Positions 1 to 5,928 are shown, counted from the stretch's first letter. The stretch is DNA of 7,376 bases from Actinomycetales bacterium (GCA_012841845.1 DUTZ01000126.1:1-7376); one strand, 5' to 3'. Numbers and translations are program-made. The notes: a model not told the origin generated them from the letters alone.

Positions 1-102
1 CCGGTCGCCGGGCTCCGGTTCCCGTCCGGGCCCGGGGTCGGCCGGGGGGAGCTCGGTGGTGGCGGCGTCGTCGCGGTCCGCGGGCACGTCCGAGGAGGTC
101 AT
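1..102 (-). CDS. Divergent hypothetical protein, N-terminal 34 residues only
   Basis: A minus-strand reading frame starts at ATG (102-100) and stays open to the left edge, giving 34 codons of an unfinished protein. An in-frame TAA at 114-112 fixes the upstream limit, so this ATG is the first possible start. Of the 34 codons, 32 end in G or C, as in the genes to the right, which supports real coding. The visible part is rich in Asp, Glu, Pro, Ala and Gly (it begins MTSSDVPADRDDAATTELPP) and looks like a disordered acidic tail with no signal peptide, membrane segment or known motif. There is no Shine-Dalgarno sequence before the ATG, but a TAACAT hexamer lies 6 nt upstream, which would fit leaderless translation. 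I do not recognise the family and assign no function. It is transcribed away from the mrp operon. Confidence 0.55.
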   Translation of the reverse strand, partial: MTSSDVPADRDDAATTELPPADPGPGREPEPGDR

Positions 103-108
103 GCCCGG

Positions 109-136
109 ATGTTAGCCGCGACTGACACACGTTCCC
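109..136 (-). promoter_or_regulatory. Possible promoter of the divergent gene (leaderless type)
   Basis: On the minus strand, TAACAT (114-109) fits the actinobacterial -10 pattern TANNNT. It lies 6 nt before the A of the ATG at 102, so transcription would begin at or near the start codon. Sixteen nt further upstream is GGGAAC (136-131), which resembles the -35 element of ECF-type sigma factors more than TTGACA, while the -10 does not resemble the ECF CGTT element. The pairing of the two elements is therefore uncertain. This is pattern matching by eye. Confidence 0.3.
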
Positions 137-160
137 GCAGGTCACCCGGCATGCCCCCGC

Positions 161-182
161 ATTGATGTCCGAGCCGATTGAT
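161..182. repeat. Direct repeat ATTGAT x2, 16-nt period
   Basis: ATTGAT occurs at 161-166 and 177-182 in an otherwise GC-rich stretch upstream of mrpA. A 16-nt period is about one and a half helical turns, so the copies would face roughly opposite sides of the DNA. It could be a regulator site or part of the operon promoter. It could also be chance, since six-base matches are common; AT-rich words are however scarce in this sequence. Confidence 0.25.
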
Positions 183-248
183 ACGCTCGTCACAAGCCCG
201 ACCTCCGGCCCCGGCGCCGGACCCCTCCCGCTCCCCTCGACGGCGCCG

Positions 249-256
249 GAAAGGAG
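249..256 (+). promoter_or_regulatory. Ribosome binding site of mrpA, close to the start
   Basis: GAAAGGAG matches the complement of the conserved 16S rRNA 3' tail over eight bases, and decides the ATG at 259 over the in-frame upstream TTG at 178 and downstream GTG at 283. Only two bases (TC) separate it from the ATG, closer than the usual 5-9, which may lower initiation. Confidence 0.65.
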
Positions 257-258
257 TC

Positions 259-3200
259 ATGAGCCCCGCCCTCTCCTCCCCCGTGCTGGCCCTGGCCGCG
301 GCCGGCCTGGCCATGCTCCTGGCGTGGCCGCTCACGCGGTGGCTCGGCAGGGCGGCGGGGTGGCCGCTCGCGGCGCTCTACCTGCTCGGCGCGGCGTTCC
401 TCGTCCCGGAGCTGGGCAACGTCGCCTCCGGATTCGGTCTGCTGGTCTCGATCCCGTGGGTTCCCGGCCGCGGGTGGACGCTGGACTTCTACGCCGACCC
501 CACGGGCCTGCTCTTCGCGATGCTCGCGCTGGTGATCGGCGCGGTGGTGCTGGCCTACTCCACGGCGTACCTCGGGGAGACCGACGACGAGGGCGGCAGG
601 CTTCAGCACTACGGCTTCTACCAGCTCATGACCCTCTTCACGGTCTCGATGGTGGGCCTGGTCCTCACGGACTCGCTACTGTTGCTGTTCGTCTGTTGGG
701 AACTCACGTCGCTGGCGTCGTTCGCGCTCATCGCCAACTCGGGCCGGTCGGCGTACGGCTCGGCCATGCGGACGCTGCTCGTGACGTTCGTCGGCGGGCT
801 CGTCCTCCTCGCCGCCGTGGTGGCGATCTGGCTGCGGACGGGCACCACCTCGATCTCGGAGGTCCTTGCACACGAGGTGTGGGCCACCGACCCGGGCTTC
901 ACCACCGCGATGGCCGTGCTCGTGGCCGTGGCCGCGTTCACCAAGTCGGCCCAGTTCCCATTCCACTTCTGGCTGCCCGACGCGATGGCCGCCATCACCC
1001 CGGTGAGCGCGTACCTGCACGCCGCGGCGGTGGTCAAGGCCGGCATCTTCCTGCTCATGCGCTTCTCGCCGGCGTTCCACGACGTGCCGGTGTGGAACGC
1101 CCTGCTCGTGTCGGTGGGCATGGCCACGGCGATCATGGCCGCGCTGTTCGCGCTGCAGAAGACCGACCTCAAGCAGCTCATGGCCTACTCCACGGTGAGC
1201 CAGCTCGGCTGGATCGTCGCCGCGATCGGCGTGGGCACGCAGGCCGCGCTCGCCGCCGCCGCGCTGCACACCCTGGCCCACGCGCTGTTCAAGTCCGGGC
1301 TGTTCATGCTCATCGGCGTGGTGGACCACGAGGCCGGCTCGCGCGACATCCGCCGTCTCGGCCCGCTGTGGCGGCGCATGCCGTTCAGCTTCGGCGCCAC
1401 CGTGCTCGGCGCGGCCGCGATGGCCGGCATCCCGCCCACGCTCGGGTTCGTCTCCAAGGAGTCGATGCTCATCTCGTTCGGCGACGTGGCGAGCGGTGGC
1501 CGCGCGGCCGTCGTCGCCCTGCTCGCCGCGGCCGTCGCGGGCGCGATCCTCACGTTCCTCTACTGCGCCCGCATCGTCATGGGCGCCTTCCTCGGCCTGT
1601 ACTCCGACCGCACCGACGTCTCCGGTGTCCACGAGGCGCCGGTGCGGCTCTGGCTGCCCGCCGCCCTGCCGGCCGTCATCGGCCTGCCGCTCGCCTTCGT
1701 CTCCGGAGTGCTCGACGTGCCGATGTCCGCGGTCGCGCAGGCCGCGGCCGGTCCCGGCGGGTGGCCACCCGTGCGCGAGGGTGGAGTAGCCGAGTACACC
1801 TCGGTGCCGTTTGCGGGTTCCGTCGAGGACATGCCCTACACCGCTCATTTCGTCCTCTGGCACGGGTTCACGCTCGAGCTCGGGCTCACCGCGCTCATCC
1901 TGGTGGTCGGCGCGCTGCTCGTGTGGCAACGCCGCCACGTCGACCGGGTCCTGGACCGCGAGCTGCTGCCGTTCTCCGGCGCGTCCGCGCTCGAGGGGCT
2001 CACCGGCGCCGCGTTCCGCGGCGGCCGCGCCCTGGTCCGGCCCACCGCCTCGGACTCTCCCGCCCGGCACGCCGGGGCGCTGCTCGCCACGATGAGCGCG
2101 TACACGCTCGGCGTGGGCGGCTGGGCCCTGGCCACCGGCGCCGAGTGGCCGGAGCGGATCGGGAACCTCGAGCGGACGGTCGACGTGGTGATGCTGATCG
2201 TCATCGTCGTCGCCGTCGCCGGGCTGGCCGCCGCGCCCTCGCGCATCGCGGCCGTCGTGCTGCTCTCGGCGGTGGGCATCGCCACCACCATCCAGATCTT
2301 CGCCCTCGGCGCCCCCGACGTGGGCCTCACCCAGCTGCTCGTCGAGGCGCTCACGATCATCGTGTTCATGCTCGTGCTGCGCCGGCTGCCGGGGACGTTC
2401 GTCAAGCCGTCGCGGCGCCGCCGCACCGCGGCGATCGTGCTCGGCGTGGTCTCCGGCCTCGCCGCCACCGCCGGCGTGCTCGCCTTCACCGGCCGCCGCG
2501 AGCGCTCGCCCATCGGGATGTACCTGCTGGAGAACGGCGCGGAGATCACCGGCGGCTACAACGTCGTCAACACGATCCTCGTGGAGTTCCGCGCACTCGA
2601 CACCTTCGGCGAGGTGGCCGTGCTCGGCGTGGCCGGTATCGCGATCCTCGCCGTCCTCGGCTCCGTCCGCGCCGCCCAGCGCGACCCGGAGGAGGACGCC
2701 ACCGTCGCCCGCCCCCTGTGGGTCCCGGACCGCAGCGGGCCGGCCGGCGCCGCGCTCGAGGACGCCACCCGCAACACCGCGCCGCTGCGGCTGCTCGCCC
2801 GCGGCGTCGCCCCGGTCCTCGTGGTGGTGTCGATCTACCTGCTGTGGCGCGGCCACAACGAGCCCGGCGGCGGCTTCATCGGCGCCCTCGTCGCGGCGGC
2901 CGCCGTGGCGCTGATCTACCTGTCCCGCGAGTCCGACACCCCGGTGAGCAGGCCCTCGACGCCGGTCACCCTCATCGGCGGCGGACTGCTCGTCGCCGGT
3001 CTCACCGGCGTGGGCGGCTACGCGCTCGGGGCGTTCCTCGAGCCCGCCCACTTCTACGTCGCAGGCCAGCACCTCACCACCGCGCTGCTGTTCGACCTGG
3101 GCGTGTTCGCCGGCGTCCTCGGCCTGGTGATGACCGCCTTCAACACCCTCGGCACCGGGCGCCTGCGCCGCTTCCTCGAGGGCGCCGGCGCCGCCGAGGC

Positions 3201-3285
3201 CCGGGACGAGGCTGAGGCCCGGGACGAGAACGCCCAGGCCGAGCGCGAGCAGGAGCAGGCCGAGCGCGAGGGGGCCGAGTCATGA
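259..3285 (+). CDS. mrpA: Na+/H+ antiporter subunit MrpA fused to MrpB
   Basis: This is the largest subunit of the Mrp Na+/H+ antiporter, a polytopic membrane protein of 1008 residues related to NuoL of complex I. Residues about 72-430 carry the proton-channel half. Visible key residues are E148 in the CWELTS motif, K229 in FTKSAQFPFHFWLPDA, H254 and K260 in the SAYLHAAAVVKAG motif, H337, H341 and K345 in LHTLAHALFKSG, and K400 in VSKESM; these match in order the charged residues of the NuoL channel. Residues about 640-720 form the MbhD-like part, with D687 and E696 in GAPDVGLTQLLVE, and 740-805 the MbhE-like part with GGYNVVNTILVEFRALDT. From about 835 to 970 comes a full MrpB domain with the signature GHNEPGGGFIG (865-875). 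In Bacillus MrpA and MrpB are separate proteins of about 800 and 143 residues; fusion is known in actinobacteria. Residues 979-1008 form a charged repeat tail. The start is ATG 259, supported by GAAAGGAG. The stop overlaps the mrpC start as ATGA. Confidence 0.96.
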   Translation: MSPALSSPVLALAAAGLAMLLAWPLTRWLGRAAGWPLAALYLLGAAFLVPELGNVASGFGLLVSIPWVPGRGWTLDFYADPTGLLFAMLALVIGAVVLAYSTAYLGETDDEGGRLQHYGFYQLMTLFTVSMVGLVLTDSLLLLFVCWELTSLASFALIANSGRSAYGSAMRTLLVTFVGGLVLLAAVVAIWLRTGTTSISEVLAHEVWATDPGFTTAMAVLVAVAAFTKSAQFPFHFWLPDAMAAITPVSAYLHAAAVVKAGIFLLMRFSPAFHDVPVWNALLVSVGMATAIMAALFALQKTDLKQLMAYSTVSQLGWIVAAIGVGTQAALAAAALHTLAHALFKSGLFMLIGVVDHEAGSRDIRRLGPLWRRMPFSFGATVLGAAAMAGIPPTLGFVSKESMLISFGDVASGGRAAVVALLAAAVAGAILTFLYCARIVMGAFLGLYSDRTDVSGVHEAPVRLWLPAALPAVIGLPLAFVSGVLDVPMSAVAQAAAGPGGWPPVREGGVAEYTSVPFAGSVEDMPYTAHFVLWHGFTLELGLTALILVVGALLVWQRRHVDRVLDRELLPFSGASALEGLTGAAFRGGRALVRPTASDSPARHAGALLATMSAYTLGVGGWALATGAEWPERIGNLERTVDVVMLIVIVVAVAGLAAAPSRIAAVVLLSAVGIATTIQIFALGAPDVGLTQLLVEALTIIVFMLVLRRLPGTFVKPSRRRRTAAIVLGVVSGLAATAGVLAFTGRRERSPIGMYLLENGAEITGGYNVVNTILVEFRALDTFGEVAVLGVAGIAILAVLGSVRAAQRDPEEDATVARPLWVPDRSGPAGAALEDATRNTAPLRLLARGVAPVLVVVSIYLLWRGHNEPGGGFIGALVAAAAVALIYLSRESDTPVSRPSTPVTLIGGGLLVAGLTGVGGYALGAFLEPAHFYVAGQHLTTALLFDLGVFAGVLGLVMTAFNTLGTGRLRRFLEGAGAAEARDEAEARDENAQAEREQEQAEREGAES
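3193..3276 (+). repeat. In-frame tandem repeats coding the charged MrpA-B tail
   Basis: Two adjacent 18-nt units (3193-3210 and 3211-3228) differ by one base and encode AEARDE twice. They are followed by two 21-nt units (3235-3255 and 3256-3276) whose first 15 bases are identical (each encodes QAERE). The result is a tail after the last MrpB helix that is made almost entirely of Ala, Glu, Gln, Arg and Asp. The 7-residue period of the second pair suggests a short helix or coiled coil at the membrane surface. Such repeats often vary in number between strains. Confidence 0.8.
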
Positions 3286-3614
3286 CCCTGGCCCTGCTCA
3301 TCGGCGTCCTCGTGGGCGGCGGCGTCTACCTCATGATGCAGCGCGGCATGGTCCGCGTCGTCTTCGGCCTCACCCTGGTGAGCCACGCCGTCAACCTGAT
3401 CCTGCTGGTCGCGGGCGTGTCCGCGTGGCGCACCGAGCCGCTCACCGACGTCAACGATCCGGCCGTCGCCGCCGACCCGCTGCCCCAGGCGTTCGTGCTC
3501 ACGGCGATCGTCATCATGCTCGCCGTCACCGTCTTCATGCTCTCCCTGGCCGTGGTGGGTCGCGACGACGACACCCACCACACCCCCGAGACCGGAGAGG
3601 AGCACGACCGGTGA
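3282..3614 (+). CDS. mrpC: Na+/H+ antiporter subunit MrpC (NuoK-like)
   Basis: This 110-residue small membrane subunit of the Mrp complex is homologous to NuoK of complex I and helps form the link between the MrpA and MrpD channels. Three membrane segments can be seen at about residues 3-17, 23-46 and 68-92. Family signatures are present: RVVFGLTLVSHAVNLILL (25-42) and DPLPQAFVLTAIVI (65-78). Length fits the family (113 in Bacillus subtilis). The C-terminal 17 residues are hydrophilic and charged. The ATG lies inside the mrpA stop (ATGA), so translation is probably by re-initiation; the nearby GAGGGGG (3268-3274) is only a weak ribosome binding site. Its own stop overlaps the mrpD start as GTGA. 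Nothing is missing or broken. Confidence 0.95.
   Translation: MTLALLIGVLVGGGVYLMMQRGMVRVVFGLTLVSHAVNLILLVAGVSAWRTEPLTDVNDPAVAADPLPQAFVLTAIVIMLAVTVFMLSLAVVGRDDDTHHTPETGEEHDR
3594..3602 (+). promoter_or_regulatory. Ribosome binding site of mrpD
   Basis: GGAGAGGAG lies 8 nt before GTG 3611, inside the end of mrpC. It decides the GTG start, since the reading frame is open further upstream as far as 3425 within mrpC. Confidence 0.7.
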
Positions 3615-5206
3615 TCGCCCAGCTGCTCCCGCTGCTCGCCGCCGTCCCCGTCATGGCCGCCGCGCTCACCGCGATCCTGCCGTGGCGCCTGCCCGGCCGT
3701 GCGCTCGCGCTCGCCGTCCCCGCGATCACCGCGGCCACCGGCCTCGGCCTGCTCGCGCACCACCGCACGACGCCCGTCGAGGTGGCGCACGTCGGCGGGT
3801 TCCTGCCCGGCGTCGCGATCCCCATCGTCTCCGACGCGTTCACCGCGATCATGCTCGTCGCGACCGGCGTCGTGGCGACGCTCGCCCTGCTTTTCGCCGA
3901 CCTCACCGGCGAATTCGCGCGCAGCCGCTACTTCGCGCCGCTCGCCCTGCTGCTGCTCGCCGGCGCCAACGGGGCGCTGCTCACCGGAGACCTGTTCAAC
4001 CTGTTCGTCTTCGTGGAGGTCATGCTCCTGCCGTCGTACGCGCTCATCGCCATGACCGGCGGCTGGCGCCGGCTGGGGATCGGACGGCTCTTCGTCGTCG
4101 TCAACCTCCTCACCTCCACCCTCCTCCTCGCCGGGGTGGGCTTCGTCTACGCCACCGCCGGCGCCGTCAACATCGCGGCCCTCGCCGGGGCCGCCACCGA
4201 GGACGGGCGGGTGGCCGCCGCGCTCGGCGTGGTGATCATGGCGCTGTGCATCAAGGCCGGCGCCGTGCCCGTCCACGGCTGGCTGCCCCGCTCCTACCCG
4301 GGCACCTCGGCCGGGGTCATGGCGCTGTTCTCCGCGCTGCACACCAAGGTCGCGCTGTACGCGGTGATCCGGATCTGGGCCACCGCCTTCGACCTCGACC
4401 CCGCGTGGGGGCGCGTCCTGCTCGTGGTCGCGCTCGTCACCGTGATGTGGGGCGCGATCGCCTCGGTCGCGCCGACCCTCGGGCGCGAGGTCCTGGCCTG
4501 GCAGATGGTCTCCGGCGTCGGCGTCATCCTCGCCGCGCTCACGGTGGCCCCGCCCGTCGGGGAGGCCGGCGGCGGCGCCGGGCCGGGCGGCGCGATCGTC
4601 TACATGGTCCACCACATGGTCACCATCGGCGCGCTCGTCATGCTGCTCGGCGCCGCGGAACACGTGTACGGCACCGGCCGCCTCGACCGGCTGTCCGGCC
4701 TGTGGCACCGCGAGCGGCCGCTGGCGGTGCTGCTCGTCGTCGCGATCGCCGCGCTCGTCGGGCTTCCGCCCACCTCCGGCCTCACCGGCAAGCTCGAGGT
4801 GCTCCTGGCGTCCGTGGCGACCGGCGGCGGCTGGGGCGTGGCGACGATCGTCGTGGTCCTGGTCGGCTCCCTCGTGGGGCTCGTCGCCATGATCCGCCTG
4901 TGGCGCGAGGCCATGTGGGGTGCCCCCATGACCCGGTACCGGCCGCTGGACGCCGAGGGGCGGCGCACCGGGTGGACCGGGCTCGACGACGAGGTGCGCG
5001 TCCCCGCCCGACTGCTCCTGCCGGCCGGGCTCCTCTGCGCCCTGTCCGTGGCCCTGTTCCTCGGCTACGGGGCCGTCGCCCCCGAGGTCGACCGTGCGGT
5101 GGCCGGACTCATCGACACCAGCGGCTACGTCGACGCCGTGCTCGGCGGCGGCGGAGCCGGCGGGGGCGAGGCGCTCACCGAGACGACCGTCGGAGGTGCG
5201 CGATGA
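3611..5206 (+). CDS. mrpD: Na+/H+ antiporter subunit MrpD (NuoM/NuoN-like)
   Basis: This is the second antiporter-like channel subunit of the Mrp complex, 531 residues, spanning the membrane many times along its length. Key channel residues are visible: E136 in LFVFVEVMLLPSYALI (the helix-5 Glu), K215 in ALCIKAGAVPVHGWLPRSYP (helix 7), K246 in SALHTKVALYAVIRI (helix 8) and K394 in LPPTSGLTGKLE (helix 12). The tenth-helix region reads YMVHHMVTIGALVML, where many family members have a Lys after the His pair; here that position is I339. Length is typical, slightly above the roughly 490-500 of Bacillus. The C-terminus ends in a Gly-rich, probably disordered stretch (about 511-531). The start is GTG 3611, overlapping the mrpC stop as GTGA, with GGAGAGGAG 8 nt upstream. 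The stop overlaps the mrpE start as ATGA. Confidence 0.95.
   Translation: MIAQLLPLLAAVPVMAAALTAILPWRLPGRALALAVPAITAATGLGLLAHHRTTPVEVAHVGGFLPGVAIPIVSDAFTAIMLVATGVVATLALLFADLTGEFARSRYFAPLALLLLAGANGALLTGDLFNLFVFVEVMLLPSYALIAMTGGWRRLGIGRLFVVVNLLTSTLLLAGVGFVYATAGAVNIAALAGAATEDGRVAAALGVVIMALCIKAGAVPVHGWLPRSYPGTSAGVMALFSALHTKVALYAVIRIWATAFDLDPAWGRVLLVVALVTVMWGAIASVAPTLGREVLAWQMVSGVGVILAALTVAPPVGEAGGGAGPGGAIVYMVHHMVTIGALVMLLGAAEHVYGTGRLDRLSGLWHRERPLAVLLVVAIAALVGLPPTSGLTGKLEVLLASVATGGGWGVATIVVVLVGSLVGLVAMIRLWREAMWGAPMTRYRPLDAEGRRTGWTGLDDEVRVPARLLLPAGLLCALSVALFLGYGAVAPEVDRAVAGLIDTSGYVDAVLGGGGAGGGEALTETTVGGAR
5192..5197 (+). promoter_or_regulatory. Ribosome binding site of mrpE
   Basis: GGAGGT lies 5 nt before ATG 5203, within the last codons of mrpD. 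It is a strong site and supports the start that includes the N-terminal repeat of MrpE, instead of a later start such as GTG 5278, which has no ribosome binding site. Confidence 0.75.
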
Positions 5207-5655
5207 CCGGGCAGGGATCGACCGGGCGCGGGGCGACGGGGCGGACGTCGACGGGGCGGGGCCTCCCCGGCCGCATCGTGCGGGCGCCGCTCGTGCTGCT
5301 GTGGCTGCTCTGGCACGTGGTCCTGTCGGCGGTCGCGCTGTCGCGCGCCGCGCTCACCCCGGGCCCGATGGGCTCCCCCGTCCTGGTCCGCTACCCCATG
5401 CACTGCCGCACCGACGTCGAGGTCACGGCCCTGGCCTGGGCCATCACCGTGACCCCCGGCACCCTGGTCACCGTGATCGGCGAGACCGACCTGTGGGTGC
5501 ACGTGATCCTGGGCGGGCCGCGCGAGGAGATGATCGACATGCTCCGGGAGACCGAGGACAGGATCCTGTCCGTGCTGCGCGCGCCGGGCGACCGGCCCGG
5601 CGCCACCGGGTCGGACGCCCCCCGGCCCGACACCGATCGGGGTGGGCCCGCATGA
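5203..5655 (+). CDS. mrpE: Na+/H+ antiporter subunit MrpE, N-terminally altered
   Basis: This 150-residue protein is the MrpE subunit, a membrane-anchored Mrp component needed for assembly and activity in Bacillus. The conserved core is clear: RYPMHCRTDVEVTALAWAIT (63-82), TVTPGTLV (82-89), then LWVHVI (97-102) and an amphipathic helix with REEMIDMLRETEDRI (107-121), as in the soluble domain of the family. Only one membrane helix is visible (about 26-46). Bacillus MrpE begins with roughly 45-50 further hydrophobic residues before the matching helix; here they are absent. In their place residues 2-25 are a Thr/Gly/Arg pentapeptide repeat. The last 24 residues are Pro/Asp/Gly-rich and probably disordered. 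The start is set by GGAGGT 5 nt upstream and by overlap with the mrpD stop. The stop overlaps the mrpF start as ATGA. The identity is firm from the core; the N-terminal comparison is from memory. Confidence 0.88.
   Translation: MTGQGSTGRGATGRTSTGRGLPGRIVRAPLVLLWLLWHVVLSAVALSRAALTPGPMGSPVLVRYPMHCRTDVEVTALAWAITVTPGTLVTVIGETDLWVHVILGGPREEMIDMLRETEDRILSVLRAPGDRPGATGSDAPRPDTDRGGPA
5206..5280 (+). repeat. 15-nt tandem repeat coding TGRGS-type pentapeptides in MrpE
   Basis: Four 15-nt units at 5206-5220, 5221-5235, 5236-5250 and 5251-5265 encode TGQGS, TGRGA, TGRTS and TGRGL. A fifth, degenerate unit (5266-5280) gives PGRIV. Each unit begins ACCGGGC or ACGGGGC. The block sits between the MrpE start codon and its only membrane helix, so it would form a flexible basic N-terminal tail. 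Copy number may differ between strains. Confidence 0.85.
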
Positions 5656-5924
5656 GCCCGCTGCTCACCGTGCTCCTCGCGATCGGGACCGTGATCGTGG
5701 CCGCGAGCATGCTCATGGCCGCCGCCCGCGTGCTGCGCGGGCCCGACGACGCCACCCGCGCCGTCATGGCCGACCTCACCTACTTCTGCGCGCTCGCCCT
5801 CTTCGTCCTCTTCGTGATCCGCGTCGGCTCGACGGTCGCGATGGACGTGGTGATGCTGGGCTCGCTCATCGGTGTGCTGGCCACGGTCGCGCTCTCGCGG
5901 CTGCTGTCGAGGGGACGGAGGTAG
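5652..5924 (+). CDS. mrpF: Na+/H+ antiporter subunit MrpF
   Basis: This 90-residue subunit has three hydrophobic helices at about residues 3-26, 37-57 and 62-86, matching MrpF in size (94 in Bacillus) and topology. The family mark is RGP (29-31) followed after a few residues by an Arg and an intramembrane Asp: here R36 and D41. In the Bacillus-type pattern (RGP, three residues, then DRVVALD) two Asp residues occur; by eye the first aligns with T35 here, while D32 and D33 sit just before it. The third helix, with VAMDVVMLGSLIGVLATVAL (62-81), is typical. MrpF lies next to MrpA in known Mrp structures. The ATG overlaps the mrpE stop as ATGA and has only a weak G-rich site upstream (5638-5646), so it probably relies on coupling to mrpE. 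It ends with TAG, the only non-TGA stop seen in the operon. Confidence 0.9.
   Translation: MSPLLTVLLAIGTVIVAASMLMAAARVLRGPDDATRAVMADLTYFCALALFVLFVIRVGSTVAMDVVMLGSLIGVLATVALSRLLSRGRR
5917..5922 (+). promoter_or_regulatory. Ribosome binding site of mrpG
   Basis: GGAGGT spans the end of mrpF and lies 6 nt before ATG 5929. A second in-frame ATG at 5935 is two codons later, with a spacing of 12 nt, so 5929 is preferred. Confidence 0.7.
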
Positions 5925-5928
5925 CGCG

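Larger units (their letters stand above)
103..258. other. Intergenic region and mrpA leader
   Basis: These 156 bases separate the divergent gene from mrpA and must hold the promoter of the mrp operon unless transcription starts elsewhere. I could not find a convincing paired -35/-10 on the plus strand. Isolated matches are CTGACA at 122-127, TTGATA at 178-183 and TACGCT at 182-187, none with a good partner at 16-18 nt. Other structure: ATTGAT occurs twice as a direct repeat (161-166 and 177-182, 16 nt apart), the 10-mer CGGCGCCGGA occurs at 212-221 and 241-250, and CCGGCGCCGG at 211-220 is a perfect palindrome within a possible hairpin (arms 204-209 and 216-221). The second 10-mer abuts the ribosome binding site of mrpA. 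No riboswitch class was recognised. Confidence 0.5.

Noticed and set aside
122..187. Plus-strand sigma-70-like promoter using CTGACA, TTGATA or TACGCT
   Set aside because: No pair of -35 and -10 elements with 16-18 nt spacing could be made, so I did not call a promoter for the mrp operon.
204..221. Hairpin at 204-221 as a terminator
   Set aside because: No T-rich tract follows, and it lies just upstream of a gene instead of after one; GC-rich palindromes are common here by chance.
178..258. Upstream TTG start that would add 27 residues to MrpA
   Set aside because: The added part is Pro/Arg-rich and unlike an MrpA N-terminus, and GAAAGGAG points to ATG 259, which is followed at once by a hydrophobic helix.
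99..335. Minus-strand frame of 78 codons across the intergenic region and mrpA start
   Set aside because: It is in a different frame from the better divergent candidate ending at 102, overlaps the mrpA start, and has Arg/Ala/Gly-biased shadow composition.
676..3072. Minus-strand open frame of about 798 codons opposite mrpA
   Set aside because: Composition is low-complexity (Gly, Glu, Arg, Asp, His) with no domain; such antisense frames arise when codons on the coding strand nearly all end in G or C.
162..3215. Long plus-strand open frame of about 1017 codons overlapping mrpA
   Set aside because: It is very rich in Arg, Ala, Gly and Pro with no motif, as expected for a shifted frame of a GC-rich gene; the overlapping frame has full MrpA-MrpB motifs and a ribosome binding site.
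3326..4708. Minus-strand open frame of about 460 codons opposite mrpC and mrpD
   Set aside because: Same antisense artefact: no motif, biased composition, and it crosses two well-supported genes.
3682..5202. Extension of the mrpE frame back through mrpD
   Set aside because: The frame is open by chance; the translated part is Arg/Pro-rich and MrpE has its own GGAGGT and ATG at 5203.
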